Notes under the pieces: model-generated
What the model saw: the letters and a program-made list of their open reading frames with translations, nothing else
The model's database searches: none
What the model was told of the DNA's origin: nothing
NCBI RefSeq assembly: GCF_025336485.1
Contig: NZ_JAODAB010000020.1
Span: forward strand, 47,894 to 111,893
Reading direction: 5' to 3'
DNA length: 64,000 nt
Origin: Pseudomonas citri
GTDB taxonomy: Bacteria; Pseudomonadota; Gammaproteobacteria; Pseudomonadales; Pseudomonadaceae
Position numbers and translations under genes: made by a program
Shown here: piece after piece, positions 43,198 to 51,331 of the stretch
Numbering within the stretch: position 1 is the stretch's first letter
Layout: each line of letters opens with the position of its first letter

Positions 43198-44934
43198 TCA
43201 GTGGGAATGTCGTGGTACTTCGGCGCCGCGGCAGCCCACCAGAAAGTCGAAGTCACAGCCCTGGTCCGCTTGCAGCACATGATCGATGTACAACTGGCGG
43301 TAGCCGCCCACGAGCAGTTTTTGCGGCGGTGCGAGGTCGGCCAGGCGGGCGGCGAGTTCGGCGTCGGGAATGTCCAGGTGCAGGCGACCGCTGGCGCAGT
43401 CCAGCTCGATCCAGTCGCCTTCCTTCACCGCTGCCAGGGGGCCGCCAGCGGCGGCTTCCGGTGCTACATGCAAGACCACGGTGCCGTACGCGGTGCCACT
43501 CATGCGTGCATCGGAAATCCGCACCATGTCGGTCACGCCCTGGGCCAGCAGCTTGGCCGGCAAACCCATGTTGCCGACTTCGGCCATGCCCGGATAACCC
43601 TTCGGTCCGCAGTTTTTCATCACCAGGATCGAGTCGGCGTCGACGTCCAGTTCCGGGTCGTTGATCCGCGCCTTGTACTCGTCGAAGTTTTCGAACACCA
43701 CCGCGCGACCACGGTGCTGCATCAGTTCAGGCGTTGCGGCGGACGGCTTGAGCACCGCGCCCAGCGGCGCCAGGTTGCCGCGCAGCACACAGATGCCGCC
43801 GTCGGCGCGGATCGGGTTGTCGAGGGTGCGGATGACTTCGTCCTGGCCGTAGATCGGTGCCTCCCGGGTGTTCTCGCCAAGGCTCTTGCCGTTGACGGTC
43901 AAGGCATTCGGATGGGGAATCAGGTTGGCTTCGCCGAGACGACGCAACACCGCAGGCAGGCCGCCGGCATAGTAGAACTCTTCCATCAGGAAACGCCCGG
44001 AGGGTTGCAGGTCGACGATGGTCGGCATGCCACGACCGATGCGGGTCCAGTCGTCCAGCTCCAGTTGCACACCGATGCGTCCGGCAATGGCCTTGAGGTG
44101 GATTACCGCGTTGGTCGAGCCACCAATGGCGGCGTTGACGCGAATGGCGTTTTCGAAGGCTTCCTTGGTGAGGATCTTCGACAGCCTGAGATCTTCACGG
44201 ACCATTTCCACGGCGCGCATGCCGGACATGTGGGCCAGCACATAACGCCGCGCATCCACCGCCGGGATCGCGGCATTGTGGGGCAGGGAAGTGCCGAGGG
44301 CTTCGGCCATGCAGGCCATGGTCGAGGCCGTGCCCATGGTGTTGCAGGTGCCGGCGGAGCGGGACATGCCGCCCTCGGCTGCGAGGAAATCGTCGAGGGT
44401 GATGGTGCCGGCCTTGACCTGTTCGCTCAGTTGCCAGACCACGGTGCCCGAGCCGATGTCCTGGCCCTTGTGCTTGCCATTGAGCATGGGCCCGCCGGTG
44501 ACGACGATGGCCGGCACGTCGCAACTGGCCGCGCCCATCAGCAGGGCGGGGGTGGTCTTGTCGCAACCGGTGAGCAACACCACGCCGTCGATCGGGTTGC
44601 CGCGAATCGCTTCCTCCACGTCCATGCTCGCCAGGTTGCGGGTCAGCATGGCCGTGGGGCGCAGGTTCGATTCACCGTTGGAAAACACCGGGAATTCCAC
44701 CGGGAATCCCCCGGCCTCGATCACACCGCGCTTGACGTGCTCGGCGATCTGCCGGAAATGCGCGTTGCACGGCGTCAGCTCCGACCAGGTGTTGCAGATG
44801 CCGATGATCGGCTTGCCATGGAACTGATGGTCGGCGATGCCCTGATTTTTCATCCAGCTGCGGTACATGAAGCCGTTCTTGTCGGCGGTGCCAAACCATT
44901 GGGCCGAGCGCAGGGAGGGTTTCTTATCAGACAT
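43198..44934 (-). CDS. IlvD/Edd-family sugar-acid dehydratase (L-arabinonate-type)
   Basis: A 578-residue [2Fe-2S] dehydratase. The three cluster cysteines fall where the family has them: C56 (ELTPCNAH), C124 (TGCDKTTP) and C197 (AGTCNTMGTAS). The closing GCRGAEVPRHSH and the block SRSAGTCNTMGTASTMA resemble bacterial L-arabinonate dehydratase more than branched-chain IlvD. It should turn a pentonate or related aldonate into the 2-keto-3-deoxy acid. Context with an AraD1-like enzyme and a 2-oxoglutarate semialdehyde dehydrogenase supports this. The exact sugar (arabinonate, xylonate, other) is open. Confidence 0.88.
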   Translation of the reverse strand: MSDKKPSLRSAQWFGTADKNGFMYRSWMKNQGIADHQFHGKPIIGICNTWSELTPCNAHFRQIAEHVKRGVIEAGGFPVEFPVFSNGESNLRPTAMLTRNLASMDVEEAIRGNPIDGVVLLTGCDKTTPALLMGAASCDVPAIVVTGGPMLNGKHKGQDIGSGTVVWQLSEQVKAGTITLDDFLAAEGGMSRSAGTCNTMGTASTMACMAEALGTSLPHNAAIPAVDARRYVLAHMSGMRAVEMVREDLRLSKILTKEAFENAIRVNAAIGGSTNAVIHLKAIAGRIGVQLELDDWTRIGRGMPTIVDLQPSGRFLMEEFYYAGGLPAVLRRLGEANLIPHPNALTVNGKSLGENTREAPIYGQDEVIRTLDNPIRADGGICVLRGNLAPLGAVLKPSAATPELMQHRGRAVVFENFDEYKARINDPELDVDADSILVMKNCGPKGYPGMAEVGNMGLPAKLLAQGVTDMVRISDARMSGTAYGTVVLHVAPEAAAGGPLAAVKEGDWIELDCASGRLHLDIPDAELAARLADLAPPQKLLVGGYRQLYIDHVLQADQGCDFDFLVGCRGAEVPRHSH

Positions 44935-44947
44935 GATCGATTCTCTT

Positions 44948-44960
44948 ATTGTATGACTAT
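44948..44960. promoter_or_regulatory. Candidate operator O1 (degenerate dyad)
   Basis: ATTGTATGACTAT lies just upstream of the ribosome site of the dehydratase gene. It matches 11 of 13 bases of the perfect palindrome at 45023-45035. The shared core GTATNACTATAT and the position in a divergent promoter suit a FadR-type repressor. Confidence 0.55.
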
Positions 44961-45022
44961 ATTGTTCTAGCTTGAGGGTAACATAAGCGCAAATTGTGTG
45001 CTTTGGAAGTGTTGTTGCATAA

Positions 45023-45035
45023 ATAGTATTACTAT
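45023..45035. promoter_or_regulatory. Candidate operator O2 (perfect palindrome)
   Basis: ATAGTATTACTAT is a perfect 13-base palindrome 94 bp upstream of the MFS transporter start. Its degenerate copy lies at 44948. FadR/GntR regulators bind short dyads of this size. The neighbouring FCD-domain protein is the natural candidate. Confidence 0.6.
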
Positions 45036-45128
45036 ATAGTCCGGTGCAACGGAGGGATTGTCCTGGTGGTCATTCGCCAGAGAAATCCCCCTCAGGTTCC
45101 ATAATAAAAACAATCGGAGACCGGTCCC

Positions 45129-46451
45129 ATGAGCCAGGAATTGCGGCTGATTCGTCGCATCACGCTGAAACTGATTCCCTTCCTGATCCTGCTGTACCTG
45201 ATCGCCTACGTGGACCGCTCCGCCGTGGGCTTCGCCAAGCTGCACATGGGCGCCGACATCGGCATTGGCGACGCGGCCTATGGTTTGGGGGCCGGGTTGT
45301 TCTTCATTGGCTATTTCCTGCTGGAAATCCCGAGCAACCTGATGCTCGAACGTTTCGGTGCGCGCCGTTGGTTCGCCCGGATCATGATCACCTGGGGCGC
45401 CATCACCATCGGCATGGCGTTCGTGCAGGGGCCCTACAGCTTCTATGTGATGCGCTTCTTGCTCGGTGCCGCCGAAGCCGGCTTCTTTCCTGGCGTGCTG
45501 TACTACATCACCCAATGGTTCCCGGTGCGCCATCGCGGCAAGATCCTCGGCCTGTTCATCCTTTCCCAACCCATCGCGATGATGATCACCGGCCCTGTGT
45601 CCGGTGGCTTGCTGGGCATGGATGGCGTGCTTGGCCTGCATGGCTGGCAGTGGTTGTTCATCGTCATCGGCCTGCCGGCCGTGCTGTTGACCTGGCCGGT
45701 GCTGCGCTACCTGCCCGATGGCCCGCAACAGGTGCGATGGATGGACCAGGCCGAGAAGGACTGGCTAGCCGGTGAGCTGAAGAAAGATTTGCAGGAATAC
45801 GGCCAGACCCGTCATGGCAACCCGCTGCATGCCTTGAAGGACAAGCGTGTCCTGTTGCTGGCGCTGTTCTACCTGCCGGTGACCTTGAGCATCTACGGCC
45901 TGGGCCTGTGGTTGCCGACGCTGATCAAACAGTTCGGCGGCAGCGACCTGGTGACTGGCTTCGTGTCTTCGGTGCCCTACATCTTCGGCATCATCGGTCT
46001 GTTGATCATCCCCCGCAGTTCCGACCGCTTGAACGATCGCTACGGTCACCTGGCCGTGTTGTACGTGCTGGGTGCCCTGGGCCTGTTCTTCAGTGCCTGG
46101 TTGTCGGTGCCGGTGTTGCAATTGGCGGCGCTGTGCCTGGTGGCGTTCGCGCTGTTTTCCTGCACTGCCGTGTTCTGGACCTTGCCGGGGCGGTTCTTTG
46201 CCGGTGCCAGCGCGGCGGCGGGCATTGCGCTGATCAACTCGGTGGGCAACCTGGGTGGCTACATCGGCCCGTTCGTGATCGGCGCGCTGAAGGAATACAC
46301 CGGCAACCTGGCCTCGGGGCTGTATTTCCTGTCCTGTGTGATGGTGTTCGGCCTGGTGTTGACCGGCGTGGTCTATCGCTTGCTGGAGCGCAAGCATGTG
46401 CTGCCGGCGGATCAGTTCGCGGCCAGTGCCCGGGGTGCGACGCGGACCTGA
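45129..46451 (+). CDS. MFS transporter, anion:cation symporter (aldonate/hexuronate) type
   Basis: A 440-residue twelve-helix permease. The first helix ends in YVDRSAVGFAKLHM and the loop 2-3 region reads EIPSNLMLERFGARRWFARIMITWG, both typical of the ACS family that imports galactonate, glucarate and similar acids. The start follows ATCGGAGACCGGTCCC. It is divergent from the dehydratase gene and lies 57 bp before the FAH-family gene, so it opens the plus-strand part of the catabolic operon. Confidence 0.9.
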   Translation: MSQELRLIRRITLKLIPFLILLYLIAYVDRSAVGFAKLHMGADIGIGDAAYGLGAGLFFIGYFLLEIPSNLMLERFGARRWFARIMITWGAITIGMAFVQGPYSFYVMRFLLGAAEAGFFPGVLYYITQWFPVRHRGKILGLFILSQPIAMMITGPVSGGLLGMDGVLGLHGWQWLFIVIGLPAVLLTWPVLRYLPDGPQQVRWMDQAEKDWLAGELKKDLQEYGQTRHGNPLHALKDKRVLLLALFYLPVTLSIYGLGLWLPTLIKQFGGSDLVTGFVSSVPYIFGIIGLLIIPRSSDRLNDRYGHLAVLYVLGALGLFFSAWLSVPVLQLAALCLVAFALFSCTAVFWTLPGRFFAGASAAAGIALINSVGNLGGYIGPFVIGALKEYTGNLASGLYFLSCVMVFGLVLTGVVYRLLERKHVLPADQFAASARGATRT

Positions 46452-46508
46452 GGTCATTCCACAAAAGCCTGCTACGCCTATTCAAGTTTTGTTTACAGGG
46501 AGAAATCC

Positions 46509-47501
46509 ATGCGTCTAGTTCAGTTCGAATTGCAAAACGGCGAGCGCCGCGTTGGCGTGGTCGACGGCGACCAGGTGCGTGAAGTACAGGGCGCCGGAAC
46601 CGTGCGGGACCTGGCGCTGGCGGCCATCGAAGCCGGCGTGAAGCTGGAGCGGCAGGTCAACGACCTGGGCCTGGGGGCGAGCCATGACTACGCGCAATTG
46701 CTCGGCGAGCTGCGTATCCTGCCGCCGCTGGATCACCCGGACCCGGCGCACCTGTTGGTCAGTGGCACCGGCTTGACGCACCTGGGCAGCGCCTCGGCGC
46801 GGGACAAGATGCACCAGCAGGCCGGCGACGAAGCGACCATGACCGACACCATGCGCATCTTCAAATGGGGCGTGGAGGGCGGCAAGCCCCAGGCCGGGCA
46901 GGCCGGCGTGCAACCGGAGTGGTTCTACAAGGGCGACGGCAGCATCGTGGTGCCTCCGGGTCATCCGTTCCCGCTGCCACCGTTCGCCGAGGATGCCGGC
47001 GAAGAGCCGGAAATCAGCGGCCTGTATGTCATCGGCCACGACGGCAAGCCGTATCGCCTGGGCTTTGCGGTGGGCAACGAATTCTCCGATCACGTGATGG
47101 AGCGCAAGAATTACCTGTACCTGGCCCATTCGAAACTGCGCAGTTGCAGTTTTGGCCCGGAACTTCGCCTGGGTGAACTGCCTCCACATCTGTCCGGGAC
47201 CAGTCGTATTCTGCGCAACGGTGAAGTGCTGTGGCAGAACGAATTCCTCAGCGGCGAGGCGAACATGTGCCACAGCCTCGAAAACCTGGAATTCCACCAT
47301 TTCAAGTACAGTCAGTTCCTGCGTCCGGGGGATGTACACGTGCACTTCTTTGGCACCGCCACGCTGTCGTTCGCCGACGGCATCCGCACCCAGCCGGGAG
47401 ACGTGTTCGAAATCAGCCAGGCTGAATTCGGCGCACCGCTGGTCAACGGCATAGCCCCGGTGGACGCGGTGTTCAAACCGGGTACTATCGGCACACTTTA
47501 A
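46509..47501 (+). CDS. AraD1-like FAH-family 2-keto-3-deoxy-pentonate dehydratase
   Basis: A 330-residue fumarylacetoacetate-hydrolase-fold protein. The C-terminal core shows GNEFSDHVMERKNYLYLAH and KLRSCSFGPEL, the metal-binding and active-site regions of AraD1/XylX-like enzymes. In context it would convert the 2-keto-3-deoxy acid made by the dehydratase into 2-oxoglutarate semialdehyde. A lyase or hydrolase role is not excluded. Ribosome site AGGGAG precedes it, and the aldehyde dehydrogenase begins 12 bp after its stop. Confidence 0.85.
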   Translation: MRLVQFELQNGERRVGVVDGDQVREVQGAGTVRDLALAAIEAGVKLERQVNDLGLGASHDYAQLLGELRILPPLDHPDPAHLLVSGTGLTHLGSASARDKMHQQAGDEATMTDTMRIFKWGVEGGKPQAGQAGVQPEWFYKGDGSIVVPPGHPFPLPPFAEDAGEEPEISGLYVIGHDGKPYRLGFAVGNEFSDHVMERKNYLYLAHSKLRSCSFGPELRLGELPPHLSGTSRILRNGEVLWQNEFLSGEANMCHSLENLEFHHFKYSQFLRPGDVHVHFFGTATLSFADGIRTQPGDVFEISQAEFGAPLVNGIAPVDAVFKPGTIGTL

Positions 47502-47513
47502 AGGAGACTTGCG

Positions 47514-49094
47514 ATGAACCAGATCCTTGGCCACAACTACATCGCTGGCACGCGCAGCGCAGCGGGCCAGACTCGCCTGCAAAGCGTCGACGCCAGCACC
47601 GGCGAAGCCTTGCCCCATGCGTTCATTCAGGCCACGGCGGAAGAAGTCGACGCCGCCGCCCGGGCAGCCGCGGCGGCTTACCCGGCCTACCGTAGCCTGA
47701 GCGCCGTGCGCCGGGCCGAGTTCCTCGAGGCCATCGCCGACGAGTTGGACGCACTGGGTGATGAGTTCGTGGCCGTGGTCTGCCGTGAAACGGCGTTGCC
47801 GGCCGCGCGGATCCAGGGCGAGCGCGGTCGCACCAGTGGCCAGATGCGCCTGTTCGCCAAGGTCTTGCGGCGCGGTGATTTCTACGGCGCGCGCATCGAT
47901 CGGGCGTTGCCCGAGCGCACGCCGCTGCCGCGTCCGGACCTGCGCCAGTACCGCATCGGTGTCGGCCCAGTGGCCGTCTTCGGCGCCAGCAACTTCCCCC
48001 TGGCGTTTTCCACGGCCGGCGGCGACACCGCTTCGGCGCTGGCCGCCGGTTGCCCGGTGGTGTTCAAGGCCCACAGTGGCCACATGGCGACGGCCGAGCA
48101 CGTGGCCGACGCGATCATCCGCGCCGCGGAGAAAACCGCGATGCCAGCCGGTGTGTTCAACATGATCTATGGCGGTGGCGTCGGCGAATGGCTGGTCAAG
48201 CATCCGGCGATCCAGGCCGTCGGCTTCACCGGTTCCCTGAGGGGCGGACGTGCCTTGTGCGACATGGCCGCCGCACGGCCCCAGCCGATCCCGGTATTCG
48301 CCGAGATGTCGAGCATCAACCCGGTGATCGTGTTGCCGCACGCGCTGGAAAAACGCGCTGACAGCGTCGCTCGCGACTTGACTGCCTCGGTGGTGCAGGG
48401 GTGCGGCCAGTTCTGCACCAATCCGGGTTTGGTGATCGGTATTCGTTCGCCGCAGTTCACCGCCTTCACCCAGCGGGTCGCCGCGCTGATCGGCGACCAG
48501 GCCCCGCAGACCATGCTCAACGCCGGCACACTGCAAAGCTACGGCAAGGGCCTGAGCAAGTTGCTGGCTCATCCGGGCATCGAGCACCTGGCCGGGCGCG
48601 AGCAGCAGGGCAACCAGGCCCAGCCGCAGTTGTTCAAGGCCGATGCCAGCCTGTTGATCGACGGCGACGAGGCGCTGCAAGAAGAAGTTTTCGGCCCGAC
48701 CACCGTGTTTGTCGAAGTGGCGGACCAGGCGCAACTGAGCGCCGCGCTGAACGGCCTGCACGGCCAGTTGACCGCGACGATGATCGGCGAGCCGGAGGAT
48801 TTCGAGCGCTTCGGCGAGTTGACGCCGCTGCTGGAACAGAAGGTCGGCCGCATCCTGCTCAACGGTTACCCGACCGGTGTCGAGGTGTGTGATTCGATGG
48901 TCCACGGCGGGCCGTACCCGGCGACGTCCGATGCCCGCGGCACGTCGGTGGGCACATTGGCGATCGATCGCTTCCTGCGCCCGGTGTGCTTCCAGAACTA
49001 CCCCGACAACCTGCTGCCGGAGCCGTTGAAGAACGCCAACCCGCTGGGAGTCCTGCGGCTGGTGGACGGGGTACCGGGGCGTGAGGGGGTATGA
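47514..49094 (+). CDS. Aldehyde dehydrogenase, 2-oxoglutarate (2,5-dioxovalerate) semialdehyde type
   Basis: A 526-residue NAD(P)-dependent dehydrogenase. The catalytic cysteine is C301 in GQFCTNPG and the general base E264 in FAEMSSINP, the latter typical of the KGSADH subgroup rather than general aldehyde dehydrogenases. GVGPVAVFGASNFPLAF is the cofactor entry strand. It would make 2-oxoglutarate, finishing the sugar-acid pathway. Its stop overlaps the next gene as ATGA. Confidence 0.92.
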   Translation: MNQILGHNYIAGTRSAAGQTRLQSVDASTGEALPHAFIQATAEEVDAAARAAAAAYPAYRSLSAVRRAEFLEAIADELDALGDEFVAVVCRETALPAARIQGERGRTSGQMRLFAKVLRRGDFYGARIDRALPERTPLPRPDLRQYRIGVGPVAVFGASNFPLAFSTAGGDTASALAAGCPVVFKAHSGHMATAEHVADAIIRAAEKTAMPAGVFNMIYGGGVGEWLVKHPAIQAVGFTGSLRGGRALCDMAAARPQPIPVFAEMSSINPVIVLPHALEKRADSVARDLTASVVQGCGQFCTNPGLVIGIRSPQFTAFTQRVAALIGDQAPQTMLNAGTLQSYGKGLSKLLAHPGIEHLAGREQQGNQAQPQLFKADASLLIDGDEALQEEVFGPTTVFVEVADQAQLSAALNGLHGQLTATMIGEPEDFERFGELTPLLEQKVGRILLNGYPTGVEVCDSMVHGGPYPATSDARGTSVGTLAIDRFLRPVCFQNYPDNLLPEPLKNANPLGVLRLVDGVPGREGV

Positions 49095-49381
49095 CCGCCA
49101 TGACCACCGACACCTTGCTGCACGCCCTGGAAACCTGCGACATGCTGATCATCGACGGTCTGCACGCCTTCGATTTTTCCCTCGATGAGCAGGATCAGTT
49201 GCACATCGAATGCATGAATGGCCGCACCCTCGAGCGTTGGCGTTTTACCCCGGCGCAAATGCAGGCCGCGACGTTCGATCCGGCCCTGAATCACTGGGTC
49301 ATTGCCAGTGATTCGGGACTTCACCACTTGGAGTGCGTGGAGGCGGTCAGCGGCCATGACGATGAGGATGACGAACAATGA
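49091..49381 (+). CDS. DUF5629-like small protein
   Basis: A 96-residue acidic protein (tail GHDDEDDEQ) without membrane segments. The N-terminal part LLHALETCDMLIIDGLHAFDFSLDEQDQLHIE matches the pattern of a small Pseudomonas family, DUF5629, of unknown role. Two starts are possible: ATG 49091 overlaps the previous stop, while ATG 49100 is better spaced from GAGGGGG. Its stop overlaps the lactonase start. The tight coupling on both sides suggests a link to the pathway. Confidence 0.72.
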   Translation: MTAMTTDTLLHALETCDMLIIDGLHAFDFSLDEQDQLHIECMNGRTLERWRFTPAQMQAATFDPALNHWVIASDSGLHHLECVEAVSGHDDEDDEQ

Positions 49382-50553
49382 AAATGCGCAGTGTCTGGCC
49401 GCTGTTGATGGCCGCCAGCGTGGCCGCCATGGGTGTCCAGGCGGGCACTGAAGACCGTCATCAATTGTTGGTGGGCTCCTACACGGCGGGCCAGAGCCAA
49501 GGCATCTACCGATTGCAATTCGACAGCCACACCGGCCAGCTCGATACCAACCCTTTGCAAGTGATCAAGACCGATAACCCGTCATGGCTGACCCTATCCA
49601 AGGACATGAGCCGGTTGTTCGTGGTCAACGAAAACGGCCCCGGGCAGAAAGATCCGGTGGGCAAGGTCAGCAGTTACGCCATCGACCCGAAGACTCACGC
49701 GCTGAGCCTGATCAACCAGGTGCAATCCCTGGGCAACGAGCCAACCCACTCCAGCCTCAGCGGCGACGGCCGGCATCTGCTGGTCAGCAACTATTCGGTG
49801 GTGGAAGACCCCGGCGGCACCCTCGCGGTGTTGCCGGTGAGCGCCGATGGCAAGCTGTCGCCCCCGGTGCAGTTGAGCAGCCATCAGCCGAGCCGGGTCA
49901 ACCCCGAACGGCAGGTGTCGGCCCATGTGCACGCCGCCGTGTCGTCGCCCGATGGCCAGTTCGTGTTCGCCAACGACCTGGGGGCGGACAAGGTGTTCGT
50001 CTATCGCTACGACCCCAAGGCCAATCCCGAGCGACCGCTGGTTGCCGCCGAGCCTGCCTTCGTGCAACTGCCGCCCGGCAGTGGCCCGCGTCACCTGCTG
50101 TTCAGCGCTGACGGCAAGCACGCCTGGCTGACGCTGGAAATGGCCGCCCAGGTGGCGGTGTTCGATTATCGGGGCGGGCGCCTGACCCAGCGCCAACTGG
50201 TCGATCTGGCGGCCGGCAAGCCGCAGCCGGGCAGGGCGGCAGCGGCGTTGCATGCCTCCAGCGACGGCAAGCTCCTGTATGTCAGCAACCGTGGCACCAC
50301 CAACGAAGTACTGGTGTTTGCCATCGACCCGGCGGCGGGCACGCTGAAGGAGCTCCAGCGCCGTTCCGTCGACGGTGACCACCCACGGGAATTCAGCCTC
50401 GACCCGAGCGGGAAATTCCTGCTGATCGCCAACCAGAAGAGCAACCAGATCGTGGTGGTTGCCCGAGATCCCAAGACCGGCCTGCTGGGTAAAACCGTGC
50501 AGAAAGTGTCGATGGACGCACCCAGCGATCTGAAGTTCATGCTCCGTCAATAG
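49378..50553 (+). CDS. Exported lactonase-family (Pgl-type seven-bladed propeller) protein
   Basis: A 391-residue protein with a signal peptide (MKMRSVWPLLMAASVAAMGVQA). The rest is a six- to seven-bladed propeller of the 6-phosphogluconolactonase (YbhE) type: LLVGSYTAGQSQGIYRL at the start, PTHSSLSGDGRHLLVSNY and HVHAAVSSPDGQFVFANDLG in the middle, and PREFSLDPSGKFLLIANQKSN near the end. In context it may open an aldonolactone in the periplasm before the acid is imported. That role is inference. Confidence 0.87.
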   Translation: MKMRSVWPLLMAASVAAMGVQAGTEDRHQLLVGSYTAGQSQGIYRLQFDSHTGQLDTNPLQVIKTDNPSWLTLSKDMSRLFVVNENGPGQKDPVGKVSSYAIDPKTHALSLINQVQSLGNEPTHSSLSGDGRHLLVSNYSVVEDPGGTLAVLPVSADGKLSPPVQLSSHQPSRVNPERQVSAHVHAAVSSPDGQFVFANDLGADKVFVYRYDPKANPERPLVAAEPAFVQLPPGSGPRHLLFSADGKHAWLTLEMAAQVAVFDYRGGRLTQRQLVDLAAGKPQPGRAAAALHASSDGKLLYVSNRGTTNEVLVFAIDPAAGTLKELQRRSVDGDHPREFSLDPSGKFLLIANQKSNQIVVVARDPKTGLLGKTVQKVSMDAPSDLKFMLRQ

Positions 50554-50556
50554 ACC

Positions 50557-50583
50557 CGCAGCCCTCGTTTTCCGAGGGCTGCG
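50557..50583 (+). terminator. Hairpin terminating the catabolic operon
   Basis: An 11-bp perfect stem, CGCAGCCCTCG (50557-50567) and CGAGGGCTGCG (50573-50583), with loop TTTTC, four bases after the lactonase stop. The T run that should follow is weak (CCGTTGT), so termination may be partial. Confidence 0.75.
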
Positions 50584-50710
50584 CCGTTGTATCAACGGGA
50601 CTGATATTCGCTAGCAGTGCAAAGCATTTCAAGGCAGGACGCCTCGGCGCGTAAGTTTGCTTCACGGCCCAACCGGGCAAATCAGCCAACTGAATCCGAG
50701 GTCTACCGCC

Positions 50711-50890
50711 ATGAACCTGAATCTCTTCTCCGTGATCGCCGCGTCCGCTATCTCTGCCACCGTGGCGCTGCCTGCCAGTGCCAGCATCGAGATCAGCGAC
50801 AAGAAAAACCGCACCCAGAGCTACACCGAAAAATACCTGCAACAAAGCGCCAACTTCTATGCGGCGCTGGATCACAAGATCCCACACTGA
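50711..50890 (+). CDS. Small exported protein, unknown function
   Basis: A 59-residue protein with a clear signal peptide (MNLNLFSVIAASAISATVALPASA), leaving a mature peptide of about 35 residues (SIEISDKKNRTQSYTEKYLQ...). The ATG at 50711 is preceded by CCGAGGTCTACCGCC. Codon use is Pseudomonas-like. It ends 18 bp before a long perfect hairpin. No family is recognised. Confidence 0.6.
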   Translation: MNLNLFSVIAASAISATVALPASASIEISDKKNRTQSYTEKYLQQSANFYAALDHKIPH

Positions 50891-50907
50891 AAACCTTCAA
50901 GACGCCT

Positions 50908-50968
50908 GAAGCCTGCGATCTTTTCATCTCCACAGTCCCCTGGTGAGAGAGAAAAGATCGCAGGCTTC
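50908..50968. repeat. Long perfect inverted repeat
   Basis: An 18-bp perfect stem, GAAGCCTGCGATCTTTTC (50908-50925) and GAAAAGATCGCAGGCTTC (50951-50968), with a 25-base loop. The arm sequence (GATCGCAGGCTTCG) is a third class of Pseudomonas interspersed palindrome. It may protect or end the mRNA of the small exported protein. Confidence 0.85.
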
Positions 50969-51064
50969 GCCGGTACTTGTGAAAATCGCGCTGTAATATC
51001 ACATCGCCATGTGTTTAAATTTGACGCTGGTTAATTGACTCCCGCTCCAATAAGGACCGAGACC

Positions 51065-51190
51065 ATGGCGATGCGTCTGGCGATGATGCTGCTTTTCCTC
51101 TATTCCACCCCGATTGTTTCTGCTGCCCAGCCGGTTCCCGGCGAGCCTGACATGGCGCGTGAGCGCTTGTTGAGCTTGCTTAGCGACTGA
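51065..51190 (+). CDS. Very small exported peptide (41 residues)
   Basis: A short frame starting MAMRLAMMLLFLYSTPIVSA, which looks like a complete signal peptide, followed by about 20 residues (AQPVPGEPDMARERLLSLLSD). AATAAGGA lies 9 to 16 bases before the ATG. It could be a real secreted microprotein or a truncated remnant of a longer gene. Evidence is start, ribosome site and signal sequence only. Confidence 0.45.
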   Translation: MAMRLAMMLLFLYSTPIVSAAQPVPGEPDMARERLLSLLSD

Positions 51191-51226
51191 TCGATCAGCT
51201 CGGCATCAAGGACCGATGCGAGACTT

Positions 51227-51313
51227 TGTGGGAGCAAGGCTTGCCCGCGACGAAGGCGACTCGATTCCTGGGGGACCGCATTGCTCCCATCGCGGGCAAG
51301 CCTTGCTCCCACA
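51227..51313. repeat. REPIN downstream of sbcC
   Basis: TGTGGGAGCAAGGCTTGCCCGCGA faces TCGCGGGCAAGCCTTGCTCCCACA, a perfect inverted REP pair of the GCCCGCG subtype. It lies 19 bp after the sbcC stop. Confidence 0.92.
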
Positions 51314-51331
51314 GGAATCTCCCCGCACAAC

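Noticed and set aside
46515..48905. 796-codon open frame opposite the FAH and aldehyde dehydrogenase genes
   Set aside because: Antisense to two enzymes with intact active sites; no ribosome site or known motif.
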